A program made the translations under genes and the position numbers. From contig NZ_WVVV01000002.1 of NCBI RefSeq assembly GCF_012911015.1, forward strand, positions 62,001 to 126,000: a stretch of DNA of 64,000 nucleotides, written 5' to 3'. A model generated the notes under the pieces. It was not told the DNA's origin. It searched no databases and worked only from the letters and a program-made list of their open reading frames with translations. This stretch comes from Chelativorans sp. ZYF759. Its GTDB lineage: Bacteria; Pseudomonadota; Alphaproteobacteria; Rhizobiales; Rhizobiaceae. This document shows positions 8,350-17,116 of the stretch, piece after piece (within the stretch, counting starts at the first letter, position 1; every line of letters starts with the position of its first letter).

Positions 8350-9666
8350 TCAGCCTCTCGCGATCGCGTGGAAGAAGGTGCCGGTGACGAGACCCCGCCG
8401 GCCGCCCGAGGGTCCGATGGACGTGCCGGTGCCATCGGCGATCTCGGCCAGCGCGTCGTCGGTGCCGGGATCGATCACCCGCGCATAGTGGAACTCGTGC
8501 CCGCGGATGGTCTCGCCCGCCCGGCCGATCGGGCAGTCACCCAGGAGTCGGGCCTGGCGGTAGCCGAGATTCATCTTGCGGCGGGCGAAGGAGGTCGTGT
8601 GGCCGAGAAGGCCGAGCATGGGATGCAGCGCGCCATCGGCGTCTTCCAGGGCCCCGCCCAGCACCATGTATCCGCCGCACTCGCCATGGACAGGCCGCGT
8701 GTGCGAGAACGCGACGATGCGCGCCTGGAAGGTCTCGGCCGCGGCAAGCCGTGCCGCGTGCAGTTCCGGATAGCCGCCGGGCAGCCAGCAGGAATCGCAG
8801 TCTTCGGCAGGCCCCTCGTCGGCCAGCGGTGAGAAGGGAACGATTTCGGCGCCTGCCTCCCGCCAGTGGCGGGCGACATGGGGGTAGACGAAGGAGAAGG
8901 CGGCATCTTGCGCCAGCGCGATGCGCTGGCCGGGCGGTGGGATCATCGCCGCAAGATCGCCCGGGCCGGGCAATTGCGGCCGTTGCGCCATCGCTGCGAT
9001 GCGTTCGAGATCGAGCGCGCTCTCCATCACGTCGGCCAGCCTGTCGATGAACGCCTCGATGGCGCCGTGCTCGCTGGCCTGAACCAGCCCCAGATGGCGC
9101 TCGGGCAGGGCCATGTCGGGATTGCGCGGCACGGCGCCGACAACGGGAAGGCCGATCGCCTCGATCGCCTCGCTACACAGACGGATGTGGCGGTCGCTGC
9201 CGGCGCGGTTGAGCACCACCCCGGCGATGCGGACATCCGGGTTGTAGGTAGCAAATCCCTTGGCTACTGCGGCCGCGGTCGTCGACTGGCCCGACACGTC
9301 CAGCACCAGGAGCGCCGGCAGGCCATAGCGGGCGGCGAGGTCGGAGCCCGCGCCCGTGCGGCCCTGGCCGGCCTGTATGCCGTCGAAGAGCCCCATCGCA
9401 CTCTCCGCGATCACGACCTCCGCGCCCTCGAATGTCTGCGCCACAAGCGCGTCGAGCAGGGCAGGCGTCATGGCCCAGCTGTCCAGGTTCACGCCCGGCA
9501 GCCCCGTCGCGGCTTCGTGAAAGCCGGGATCGATGTAATCGGGACCGGACTTCGCGCCACGCACGGCCAATCCCTGGCGCCGGAGCGCGCGCAGGAGGCC
9601 GATGGTCACGCTGGTCTTGCCCGAGCCAGAGCGCGGTGCGCCGATGATGAGACCGCGCGCCGTCAT
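8350..9666 (-). CDS. cobB: Hydrogenobyrinic acid a,c-diamide synthase
   Basis: CobB amidates the a and c side chains of hydrogenobyrinic acid using glutamine and ATP, before cobalt insertion. The 438-residue protein has the N-terminal dethiobiotin-synthetase-like ATPase with GAPRSGSGKTS and SGPDYIDPGFH. The C-terminal type-3 glutaminase has the nucleophile HGECGGYMVLGG and the HEFHYARV segment. It overlaps cobA by four bases. In the aerobic pathway its product is the substrate of the CobN-S-T chelatase, and cobN lies in the same arm. Confidence 0.95.
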   Translation of the reverse strand: MTARGLIIGAPRSGSGKTSVTIGLLRALRRQGLAVRGAKSGPDYIDPGFHEAATGLPGVNLDSWAMTPALLDALVAQTFEGAEVVIAESAMGLFDGIQAGQGRTGAGSDLAARYGLPALLVLDVSGQSTTAAAVAKGFATYNPDVRIAGVVLNRAGSDRHIRLCSEAIEAIGLPVVGAVPRNPDMALPERHLGLVQASEHGAIEAFIDRLADVMESALDLERIAAMAQRPQLPGPGDLAAMIPPPGQRIALAQDAAFSFVYPHVARHWREAGAEIVPFSPLADEGPAEDCDSCWLPGGYPELHAARLAAAETFQARIVAFSHTRPVHGECGGYMVLGGALEDADGALHPMLGLLGHTTSFARRKMNLGYRQARLLGDCPIGRAGETIRGHEFHYARVIDPGTDDALAEIADGTGTSIGPSGGRRGLVTGTFFHAIARG

Positions 9667-10466
9667 CCTGCGCGCATCATCCTGTGCAGCGCCGTCAGTT
9701 CCGCCCGCATGGATACGATTCCGCCGACGACGATCAGGGCGGGTGCTTCCAGCCCCGCCGTCCTGGCAAGGCCCGATATCGTTTCCAGCGTGCCGGTGAC
9801 GACGCGCTCCTTGTCGGTCGCAGCGGAGGTCACGATCGCCGCCGGGGTGGAGAACGCCAGGCCACCCTTGGCAAGCGCCGCAACGATGATCTCGAGGTTC
9901 TTCAACCCCATATAGACGACCAGCGGTTGGCCGGTGGCCGCCAGCGCTGCCCAGTCGAGGTCGTCATCCGTACCTGCGGCATGGCCGGTGGCCAGGATGA
10001 TCGCCTTGTTGATGCCGCGCATCGTCGCGGGAATATGCGCGCCGGCCAGCCCGGCAAGGCCCGCAGTGAGCCCCGGCAGGATGCGGAAGGGTATGCCGTT
10101 CTGGACCAGCGCAAAGGCTTCCTCGCCGCCGCGTCCGAACACGAACGGATCGCCGCCCTTGAGCCGCAGCACGCGTTTTCCTTCGCGGGCAAGCCGGATG
10201 ATGAGCGCCGTGATGTCGTCCTGCTGGATCGAGGCCTTGCCGCCGCGCTTGCCCGCGAAATGGAGCTCCGCACTCTCGGCGGCCTCGAGGATGGAGGCGT
10301 CGACGAGCGCGTCGTAGACGATGGCGTCGGCCTGGGCGAGGGCGGACGCCACGTCGAGCGTGATCTGGCCGGCATCGCCTGGACCCGCACCTGCCAGCCA
10401 GACATGTCCGGGTTCGAGCGCGGACAGCCTTGGCGCCAGCTTGCAGATGACTCGTTCGAGCTTCAT
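9663..10466 (-). CDS. cobA: Uroporphyrinogen-III C-methyltransferase (SUMT)
   Basis: CobA uses two S-adenosylmethionines to convert uroporphyrinogen III to precorrin-2, the entry to corrin synthesis. The 267-residue protein has the tetrapyrrole methylase core: VWLAGAGPGDAGQITL near residue 21, RLKGGDPFVFGRGGEEA near residue 97 and LPGLTAGLAGLAGAHIPATM. No CysG-type dehydrogenase/ferrochelatase domain is fused, so this is the stand-alone form. The ATG at 10466 was chosen by homology of the N-terminus. It is separated from cobM by an 82-base gap with hairpins and overlaps cobB by four bases. Confidence 0.94.
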   Translation of the reverse strand: MKLERVICKLAPRLSALEPGHVWLAGAGPGDAGQITLDVASALAQADAIVYDALVDASILEAAESAELHFAGKRGGKASIQQDDITALIIRLAREGKRVLRLKGGDPFVFGRGGEEAFALVQNGIPFRILPGLTAGLAGLAGAHIPATMRGINKAIILATGHAAGTDDDLDWAALAATGQPLVVYMGLKNLEIIVAALAKGGLAFSTPAAIVTSAATDKERVVTGTLETISGLARTAGLEAPALIVVGGIVSMRAELTALHRMMRAG

Positions 10467-10510
10467 GCGTCTGTCACATCCGTCATGGGAGCATGGAATA
10501 CATGGGCGGG

Positions 10511-10554
10511 GCCGGCAACGGAAGCCGGCGCATGATCGGCGGGGCCGATCATGC
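10511..10554 (-). repeat. Tandem inverted repeats between cobM and cobA
   Basis: An 11-bp perfect stem with a GGG loop (GCATGATCGGC / GCCGATCATGC) spans 10530-10554 and includes the cobM stop codon. A second one, GCCGGC / GCCGGC, is at 10511-10529. No U-run follows in the minus direction. The pair sits in the only sizeable same-strand gap between cobL and cobS and may tune how much of the transcript reaches cobA. Confidence 0.45.
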
Positions 10555-11310
10555 GCCCCGTCCCCGGAAGCGGCGCTGATAGGTGGCATCATAAAGCGCG
10601 CTCTCGCGAAACCCGTCCGAGCCGAGCCCTTGCCCCACGAAGATGATGGCGGTGCGTTCGATGGGGTCTGCCGCGACCATGGCCTCGATCGTCGCCAGCG
10701 TGCCGCGCAGGATGCGCTCGTTTGGCCAGCTGGCATGGACGACGATCGCGACCGGGCAGTCCGCGCCATAGAGCGGCGAAAGTTCCGCCACCACCCGCTC
10801 CAGCGCATGGATGGCCAGATGGATGGCGAGCGTCGCGCCGGTGGCGCCGAAGGCAGGCAGCGTCTCGCGCTCGGGCATTTTGGAAGCGCGACCGGACACG
10901 CGCGTCAGCACCAGGGACTGGGCGACTTCCGGAATGGTCAGTTCGCGACCCAGTGCGGCGGCCGCGGCGGAGAAGGCCGGCACGCCCGGCGTCAGCGTGT
11001 AGTCGATACCGAGCCTGTCCAGCCGGCGCATCTGTTCGGCCACCGCGCTCCACACCGACAAATCGCCGGAATGGAGACGGGCGACATCCTGTCCCGCCGC
11101 ATGGGCCGCTTCATATTCGGCTTCTATCTCGTCGAGCGACAGGGGGGCGGTGTCGACCAGGCGCGCCCCCTTCGGGCACCAGTCGAGCATCTCGCGCGGC
11201 ACGATGGAGCCGGCATAGAGGCAGACCGGGCAGCGGGCGAGCAGATCGCGCCCGCGCACGGTGATGAGGTCGGCAGCTCCCGGACCGGCGCCGATGAAAT
11301 GAACCGTCAT
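10549..11310 (-). CDS. cobM: Precorrin-4 C11-methyltransferase
   Basis: CobM methylates precorrin-4 at C-11 to give precorrin-5 in the aerobic route. The 253-residue methylase begins [18 protein letters not shown] and has [27 protein letters not shown] and [18 protein letters not shown], which together identify the CobM/CbiF branch. It overlaps the cobE stop by four bases, and its own stop lies inside a strong hairpin. It is part of the cobL-cobE-cobM-cobA-cobB-cobS block. Confidence 0.95.
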   Translation of the reverse strand: MTVHFIGAGPGAADLITVRGRDLLARCPVCLYAGSIVPREMLDWCPKGARLVDTAPLSLDEIEAEYEAAHAAGQDVARLHSGDLSVWSAVAEQMRRLDRLGIDYTLTPGVPAFSAAAAALGRELTIPEVAQSLVLTRVSGRASKMPERETLPAFGATGATLAIHLAIHALERVVAELSPLYGADCPVAIVVHASWPNERILRGTLATIEAMVAADPIERTAIIFVGQGLGSDGFRESALYDATYQRRFRGRGA

Positions 11311-11693
11311 GGCATGTCTCCCGATACGGCGAGAGCGCAGGTGACCGAACCCAGCGCGATGCGGGGGCCGAGAAGTCGCGACTGCGGGCCCGCCGCGGCA
11401 AGCGCGGCGGCTTCGGCGGCCGAAGGCGTTCCGGTTGCGGCGAACGAATGGGCCGATTCGGTCATGCAGCGTGCGGCGGCTTCGGCCAAGGCGGCCGCGT
11501 CGGCCACGACGAGAGTGACGTCGAGCCGATGCGCAGCGTCGACGATGGCCGCCTCACCGGCCTTCTCCGGCACCGTGGCGAGCGCGGCCAGGGCTGCGGG
11601 CACCATGCCGGCTGCCGCCAGCGCGGCTTCGATGGCCTCCACCACGCTCTCTGTGTCGACATTGGCCCGGCAACCGATACCGGCGACGATCAT
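11307..11693 (-). CDS. cobE: Cobalamin biosynthesis protein CobE (CbiG C-terminal-like)
   Basis: This 128-residue protein corresponds to the C-terminal domain of CbiG. It begins [20 protein letters not shown], the conserved GIGCR motif near residue 5. CobE is needed for aerobic cobalamin synthesis and has been proposed to bind a tetrapyrrole intermediate; its exact role is not settled. The body is Ala-rich with two alpha/beta segments and [18 protein letters not shown]-like regions. Start and stop overlap cobL and cobM respectively in four-base ATGA junctions. Confidence 0.9.
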   Translation of the reverse strand: MIVAGIGCRANVDTESVVEAIEAALAAAGMVPAALAALATVPEKAGEAAIVDAAHRLDVTLVVADAAALAEAAARCMTESAHSFAATGTPSAAEAAALAAAGPQSRLLGPRIALGSVTCALAVSGDMP

Positions 11694-12946
11694 GGCGCGT
11701 CTCCCCGGGGTTTGGTCCACGCCCATTGCATGACCGGCATGGCAGGACGCCAGCCCGTCATGGAGCCTACCGCCTCTGCACGCTGGATCGAGAGCCGGAT
11801 CAGCTCTCCGCCAAGCCGGGCGTGATGGGCCAAGAGCACCGTCTCCATCTCGAGCGTCACCGCATTGGCGACCAGCCGCCCGCCGGGCTTCAACGCATCG
11901 AGCGCTGCCTCCATGACGCCCGGCCGGCTGCCGCCGCCACCGACGAAGATGGCGTCCGGCGCGGGCAGGCCGCTCAGGGCGTCGGGCGCTTTGCCCTCGA
12001 CGATGCGAAGGCCCGGCACGCCGAGCTTTTCGGCGTTGCCGCTGATCCGCGCGGCGCGTTCGCCATGCGACTCGATGGCGATGGCCGACAGGCTCGGATG
12101 TTGCAGCATCCATTCGATAGCGACGGAACCGGAGCCCGCCCCGATGTCCCACAGGAGTTCGCCGCGCCGGGGAGCGAGCGCGGAGAGGGTCGTGGCCCTC
12201 ATCTCGCGCTTGGTGATCTGGCCGTCATGGTCGAACAGATCGTCTGGAAGGCCAGGGGCGAGGGCAAGCACCGGTTGGTCCGCGTCCGCCTCGGCTTCGA
12301 TCGCCACTAGATTGAGCGGATTGACCTGCGCAAGGTCGAAACCCGCCGCCCGCGCCTGCCGGACGCGTTCGTCCGGGCCGCCCAAAGCCTCCAGAAGCGT
12401 AAGAAGTGACTTACCAAAGCCGTTTTTGCGCAGCATTGCCGCGATCTCGGCCGGTCCGGCAGCATCGGACGTCAACGCCAGTATGCGGCGTCCGGGATGA
12501 AGCAATGGGCGGAGCAGGCCAACCGGCCGGCCATGCAGCGAGACCGTGTCGATTTCGGCCAGCGGCCAGCCAAGCCTGGCGGCGGCCAGCGAAAAGGCCG
12601 ATGGCGCGGGCACGACGTCCATCTCGTCGGCGGCCACATCTCGGGCCAGCGTGGCGCCCACCCCGTGCAGGAAGGGATCGCCTGAAGCCAGCACGCAGAC
12701 GCGGCGACCGCGCAGGTCCTGCACCGCCTGGATGCCGTCGCTGAAGGGCGACGGCCAGGCCCACGCTTCGCCGCGGATCAGGCTTTCGGCAAGCGCCAGA
12801 TGCCGTTTGCCGCCGAACACGATCTCGGCGTCGCATATCAGCCGGCGCGCGGTCTCGCCGAGACCGCTGACCCCGTCCTCGCCGATGCCGACGATGGACA
12901 GCCATTTGGCGCTTGTGGCGGCCCGCCTCTGCTCACTAGAAGACAT
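11690..12946 (-). CDS. cobL: Precorrin-6Y C5,15-methyltransferase (decarboxylating)
   Basis: CobL methylates C-5 and C-15 and removes the acetate carboxyl, yielding precorrin-8. The 418-residue protein fuses a CbiE-like tetrapyrrole methylase (WLSIVGIGEDGVSGLGETA, then SGDPFLHGVG) to a CbiT-like Rossmann methylase (ELLWDIGAGSGSVAIEWM near residue 250). Both halves look intact. The start codon at 12944-12946 lies on the opposite strand from the cobK start and shares a CATG with it, so each gene's leader is inside the other's coding region. It overlaps cobE by four bases. Confidence 0.95.
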   Translation of the reverse strand: MSSSEQRRAATSAKWLSIVGIGEDGVSGLGETARRLICDAEIVFGGKRHLALAESLIRGEAWAWPSPFSDGIQAVQDLRGRRVCVLASGDPFLHGVGATLARDVAADEMDVVPAPSAFSLAAARLGWPLAEIDTVSLHGRPVGLLRPLLHPGRRILALTSDAAGPAEIAAMLRKNGFGKSLLTLLEALGGPDERVRQARAAGFDLAQVNPLNLVAIEAEADADQPVLALAPGLPDDLFDHDGQITKREMRATTLSALAPRRGELLWDIGAGSGSVAIEWMLQHPSLSAIAIESHGERAARISGNAEKLGVPGLRIVEGKAPDALSGLPAPDAIFVGGGGSRPGVMEAALDALKPGGRLVANAVTLEMETVLLAHHARLGGELIRLSIQRAEAVGSMTGWRPAMPVMQWAWTKPRGDAP

Positions 12947-13715
12947 GATGGCCTACAAAATACTGATCCTGGGCGGCACGACCGAGGCGCGCGAACTGGC
13001 AGCAAGGCTTGCCGGCGAGCCGCGATACGAGACCAAGCTTTCGCTTGCCGGGCGCACCGCCCGACCGGCCGGACAACCGGTACCGGTTCGCGTCGGTGGG
13101 TTCGGCGGCGCGGAAGGCCTGGCCGCGCATCTGGCGGGGAAGGGCATCGACCTGCTGGTGGATGCCACGCATCCCTTCGCCGCGCGCATTTCCGCCAATG
13201 CGGCCGAGGCCGCACGGGTAACGAAGGTGCCGTTGCTGGCGCTCCGCCGACCCGGCTGGGAACGCGGGAAGCTTGATCGCTGGACGGAGGCCGACACGGT
13301 CGCGGCGGCCGTCGTCGCGCTTGGAGAGCGCACACGCCGCGTGCTGGTCACGCTCGGCCGGCAGGAATTGGCGCCGCTTCGCGCGCATCCACATCATTTC
13401 TATCTGATCCGCTCGGTCGATCCGGTCGATCCGCCGCTGGACCTGCCCGACGCGCAATACCTTCTGGCACGCGGGCCCTTCGGCGAGGACGACGAGCGGC
13501 GGCTTCTTATCGACCACCGCATCGACGCGATCCTGTCGAAGAACAGCGGCGGTGCGGCCACCTATGGGAAGATCGCGGCAGCCCGCGGCCTCGGCATCGA
13601 AGTTGTGATGGTCCGCCGGCCGCCAAAGCCCGTCGTGCCGACAGTCGGCACCGTGGATGAGGCTGTTGCCGAAATCGCTCATCGCGCCGCCTCGGGGAAA
13701 AACCGGGGCGTATAG
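12945..13715 (+). CDS. cobK: Precorrin-6A reductase
   Basis: CobK reduces precorrin-6A to precorrin-6B with NADPH. The 256-residue protein starts MMAYKILILGGTTEARELAA and shows LLVDATHPFAARISANAA near residue 64 and a C-terminal ILSKNSGGAATYGKI, all typical of CobK/CbiJ. The first ATG (12945) or the next (12948) could initiate; the weak AGAAG site favours neither strongly. The gene is antisense to the rest of the leftward arm: its start shares CATG with cobL and its last 37 bases overlap the cobJ 3' end. Confidence 0.94.
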   Translation: MMAYKILILGGTTEARELAARLAGEPRYETKLSLAGRTARPAGQPVPVRVGGFGGAEGLAAHLAGKGIDLLVDATHPFAARISANAAEAARVTKVPLLALRRPGWERGKLDRWTEADTVAAAVVALGERTRRVLVTLGRQELAPLRAHPHHFYLIRSVDPVDPPLDLPDAQYLLARGPFGEDDERRLLIDHRIDAILSKNSGGAATYGKIAAARGLGIEVVMVRRPPKPVVPTVGTVDEAVAEIAHRAASGKNRGV

Positions 13716-14440
13716 ACAAGCGGCGTCCGGCCCGGCCGTTCGACGATCCGCGTTTCCGGCGAACCGATGATGACACAGGTCGCCATGTCGGCCATCCCGG
13801 CCTCGGCCTTGTCGAGCCGCACCGTCTCGATGCGCTCGTCGGACCGGCCTGCGGCACGGCCGAAGATCACCGGCGTGGAAGCCGGCAGGATGGTGGCAAT
13901 GAGCTCGAAGGCACGCCCCAGCTGCCAGGGACGCGCCCGGCTGATCGGGTTGTAGAGCGCGATGACGAAACCGGCGCTCGCCGCCGCTGCAAGCCTGCGC
14001 TCGACCACCTCCCAGGGCTTCAGATTGTCCGACAGCGAGATGGCGCAGAAATCATGGCCGAGTGGCGCGCCCGCCCGGGCTGCCACGGCCAGCATCGCGG
14101 TCACGCCGGGAACCGTCTCGATGTCGATCTCGCGCCATTGGGTCGGACCGTGTTCGACCGCTTCGCAGATCGCCGCGGCCATGGCGAAGACGCCCGGATC
14201 GCCGCCCGAGACCATGGCAATGTTCTGGCCGGCAGCGGCGCGGGTCAGCGCGGATTCGGCGCGCGACAGTTCCTCGCGATTGTCGGAGGGGTTCTTGCGC
14301 TCGGCTGGAATGTCGAGGCGATCGAGATAGGGGCCGTAGCCGAACACCGCCTCGGCATTCTCGACCGCGGCCCGCGCCTCGGGCGTCACCTGCTCGGGGC
14401 TGCCGGGGCCGATGCCCACGATGGCGAGGCGGCCGGTCAT
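13679..14440 (-). CDS. cobJ: Precorrin-3B C17-methyltransferase
   Basis: CobJ methylates C-17 and contracts the ring to give precorrin-4. The 253-residue methylase has LAIVGIGPGSPEQVTPEA at the N-terminus, MVSGGDPGVFAMAAAICEA near residue 78 and the diagnostic ALYNPISRARPWQL near residue 157. Length is normal for the stand-alone enzyme. It overlaps cobI by four bases, and its 3' end overlaps the convergent cobK by 37 bases. The reduced spacing implies co-translation with cobI and cobH. Confidence 0.95.
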   Translation of the reverse strand: MTGRLAIVGIGPGSPEQVTPEARAAVENAEAVFGYGPYLDRLDIPAERKNPSDNREELSRAESALTRAAAGQNIAMVSGGDPGVFAMAAAICEAVEHGPTQWREIDIETVPGVTAMLAVAARAGAPLGHDFCAISLSDNLKPWEVVERRLAAAASAGFVIALYNPISRARPWQLGRAFELIATILPASTPVIFGRAAGRSDERIETVRLDKAEAGMADMATCVIIGSPETRIVERPGRTPLVYTPRFFPEAAR

Positions 14441-15207
14441 TCCGCGGCCATTCCGGCGCGGGCCTGCGCCACGACGCTTTCGAGCCCCGCCCAGCCCGGC
14501 ACCAGCACGATCGAGAAATAGGGCGCGGCATCGTCAGGCTTGTCGACGAGCCGCACCACATGGCCGTTCGCCATCGTGCCGCGTTCGACATAGACCGCCC
14601 GGTCGAGCTTGCCTGCTGTTTCCAGCGCGCGCCGGATCCGGGGCAGGTTGCGGCCGACCTTCATGATGATCGCCGCCTCGCTGTTCGATAGCCGTTCCGC
14701 CAGTTCGGCCTCGGCAAGCGTGCCGGGGAGGATGGTCATGATGTCGTCGCCCTGGACGATCGGCACGCCCGCCTGCGACCAGCAGCCCGACATCGCCGTG
14801 ATGCCGGGGATCACCTCGGTCGGATAGCGATGGGCCAGCCGCACATGCAGATGCATGTAGGAACCGTAGAACAGGGGATCGCCCTCGCTCAGCACGGCAA
14901 CCGTCCTTCCCGCCTCCAGATGGGCCGCCACCGCCTCGGCCGATTCGGCATAGAAACGGCCGATCTGGTCGCGGTAGTCTTCATGGTCGCGCGCGATTTC
15001 GGTGGTGACGGGGTAGAGCAGCTGAAGCTCCACCACGCCGGGGCGCAGATGCGCTTCGACGATGCGGCGCGCATTGCTGGAATTGCCGCGCTTGGCGAAA
15101 TGCGCCACCACGTCGGCGGCCTCCAGCGCCTTCACGGCCTTGACCGTCAGCAGCTCCGGATCGCCCGGCCCGGTGCCGACACCGATGAGTTTGCCCTGGC
15201 CGCTCAA
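14437..15207 (-). CDS. cobI: Precorrin-2 C20-methyltransferase
   Basis: CobI adds the C-20 methyl group to precorrin-2, forming precorrin-3A. The 256-residue protein has LIGVGTGPGDPELLTVKA, VLSEGDPLFYGSYMHL near residue 105 and VIPGITAMSGCWSQAGVPIV. These are the CobI/CbiL features. It overlaps cobH and cobJ by four bases each, as part of the tight cobG-cobH-cobI-cobJ series. Confidence 0.95.
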   Translation of the reverse strand: MSGQGKLIGVGTGPGDPELLTVKAVKALEAADVVAHFAKRGNSSNARRIVEAHLRPGVVELQLLYPVTTEIARDHEDYRDQIGRFYAESAEAVAAHLEAGRTVAVLSEGDPLFYGSYMHLHVRLAHRYPTEVIPGITAMSGCWSQAGVPIVQGDDIMTILPGTLAEAELAERLSNSEAAIIMKVGRNLPRIRRALETAGKLDRAVYVERGTMANGHVVRLVDKPDDAAPYFSIVLVPGWAGLESVVAQARAGMAAE

Positions 15208-15851
15208 AGTCCCGCCCTCGCGATGGCGTTGACGGCGGCGGCCGTCATGGCACTGCCCCCCATCCGGCCGCGCACGATGGCAAAGGGCACGCCATGCGCG
15301 CCCTCGGCCAGCGCTTCCTTGGATTCCACCGCCCCCACGAAGCCGACCGGCATGCCGATGATGGCGGCGGGTCGCGGCGCGCCTTCCGCCAGCATGTCGA
15401 GCAGATGAAAGAGCGCGGTCGGCGCATTGCCGATGGCCACGACAGAACCTTCCAGCCTATCGCGCCACAATTCGAGCGCGGCTGCAGAGCGCGTGTTGCC
15501 CATCTCCCTGGCCAGTTCCGGCGTGCGCGGATCGCGCAGTGTGCAGATGACGTCGTTCCTGGCCGGCAGGCGGGCATGGGTGACGCCATGGGCCACCATC
15601 TGCGCATCGCACAATATCGGCGCGCCGGCCTTCAATGCAGCGCGCGCAGCCGGCACGAAACCGGGCGAGAATACGAAATGCCGTGCCGCCTCCACCTGAC
15701 CGCAGGCATGGATCATGCGGATCGCGACGCCGGCTTCCTCGTCGGAGAACCGCGAAAGATCCGCCTCCGCGCGGATGATGGCGAAGGACTTTTCGTAGAT
15801 GGCGTCGCCGTCGCGGATGTAGTCGGTGGTGATCATCATGTTCCGGTTCAA
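15204..15851 (-). CDS. cobH: Precorrin-8X methylmutase
   Basis: CobH moves the methyl group from C-11 to C-12 of precorrin-8 to give hydrogenobyrinic acid. The 215-residue protein contains RMIHACGQVEAARHFVFSP near residue 47, whose His is the catalytic residue of the family. ILCDAQMVAHGV and AIIGMPVGFVGAVESKEAL are the other conserved segments. The start MNRNMMITTDYIRDGDAIYE has alternative internal methionines. Four-base overlaps join it to cobG and cobI. Confidence 0.95.
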   Translation of the reverse strand: MNRNMMITTDYIRDGDAIYEKSFAIIRAEADLSRFSDEEAGVAIRMIHACGQVEAARHFVFSPGFVPAARAALKAGAPILCDAQMVAHGVTHARLPARNDVICTLRDPRTPELAREMGNTRSAAALELWRDRLEGSVVAIGNAPTALFHLLDMLAEGAPRPAAIIGMPVGFVGAVESKEALAEGAHGVPFAIVRGRMGGSAMTAAAVNAIARAGL

Positions 15852-17116
15852 ATCTCGGCCGGCTGCGGGTTCCGCGCAGCCGGTTCTTCATGGGCCAGTT
15901 CCGTATCGGCCAATCGCCTCACAGCGGCAAGCGCCTCTTCGGGTGCGACGGGGTTCGTGGGCCGCGCCGTGCGTCCGTCGCCCGGCAGGACGAGGCAACC
16001 GCCATCGGCGCCCAGGATCGTGAGGTCGGGGGCAGGGGGTTCCGCGCAGCGTTTCGCGCAGCCCGAAATGTGGAGCGTGCGGCCGGCAAGCAGTTCCGGC
16101 GCGGCGCGGGCGATTTCCGCCCCCAGAGCGCGGGTGGCGAAATGGGCCGACGCGCAGAACGGCGCTCCCGCGCAAGCCGCGATCACAAGGCGTGGGTCAT
16201 CGGAATCGGTGATGAAACCGAGTGCGGCGGCCTTCGATTCCAGTGCCGAGCAGGCTGCCATGTCGAGGCCGGGCACGATCAGGCCTCGCCCCGGCGCAAG
16301 GCGGATTTCCGCCGCGCCGGACTCCGCCACGGCCGCGCAGAAGGCGGCGAGCGTGTCGGCATCCACTTGGCCGAAGGGCAGGGCGAAGGAAGTGGCGAGC
16401 CTGGCGTCATTGAGGGGGAAACGGCCGACGGGCGTGCTGGCCCGGGCAGTGGCAACGAACGGGGTCTTCGGTACGAAACCGACCAGATCGGCATCCCTCA
16501 GATCGCGCCCCCTGGCGTATTTTCCATTTGCCGCGATCGCTTCGAGGAGGGCGAGGACAGTCGAAACGGCGTCCGCTTCGGCGACGGACTCCAGCGGCCG
16601 GGCCGTGCGCGCGGTGCCGCCCACCGCGACATGCCAGTCGCCACGCCGCTCAGAGTCTGCGGTCAGCCGCACATCGGCGATGATGTCGTCCATGGACAAC
16701 GCGCCGCCGCCATCGATGACGATCGATGTCTTCGGTGCAAGTCGCGCGAACAGTCCTGCCGCCTCGACCGCCTGCTTGAGGTCGCGGGCCAGGGGCAGCG
16801 GATCGGCGATCTCGTCGGCGTCGATCCCGGCGAGCGGCCCGGTATCGATGGCAAGGCCGGTGCGAAGTGGGATGGAAGCCGCCTCGACATCGACGGCAAG
16901 TTCCGCCGCGCTGTCTGAAGTCAGCCCCCGGATCTGCAGATTGCCGCGGCTGGTCACCTCCAGCATGCCGCTGCCGAAACGTGCGGCCGCTTCTGCCAGC
17001 ACCGAAAGTTCCGCCGGCCGCCAGCCGGTGCCGGCCGGCGAAAGCCGCACCAGCAGACCGTCGCCGGTCAGCATCGGTTCGTGGAGGGTAGGGCAGGCGC
17101 CGCGCGGCGTGCTCAT
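15848..17116 (-). CDS. cobG: Precorrin-3B synthase
   Basis: CobG is the oxygen-requiring monooxygenase that makes precorrin-3B, and its presence marks the aerobic pathway. The 422-residue protein belongs to the sulfite/nitrite reductase family. Ferredoxin-like half-domains include MLEVTSRGNLQIRGLT near residue 50. The [4Fe-4S] ligands are visible as CAGAPFC and SGCAKRC near residues 340-380. The start at 17116 gives MSTPRGACPTLHEPMLTGDG, the usual N-terminus, and overlaps the cobN stop by four bases. Downstream it overlaps cobH. Confidence 0.94.
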   Translation of the reverse strand: MSTPRGACPTLHEPMLTGDGLLVRLSPAGTGWRPAELSVLAEAAARFGSGMLEVTSRGNLQIRGLTSDSAAELAVDVEAASIPLRTGLAIDTGPLAGIDADEIADPLPLARDLKQAVEAAGLFARLAPKTSIVIDGGGALSMDDIIADVRLTADSERRGDWHVAVGGTARTARPLESVAEADAVSTVLALLEAIAANGKYARGRDLRDADLVGFVPKTPFVATARASTPVGRFPLNDARLATSFALPFGQVDADTLAAFCAAVAESGAAEIRLAPGRGLIVPGLDMAACSALESKAAALGFITDSDDPRLVIAACAGAPFCASAHFATRALGAEIARAAPELLAGRTLHISGCAKRCAEPPAPDLTILGADGGCLVLPGDGRTARPTNPVAPEEALAAVRRLADTELAHEEPAARNPQPAEI

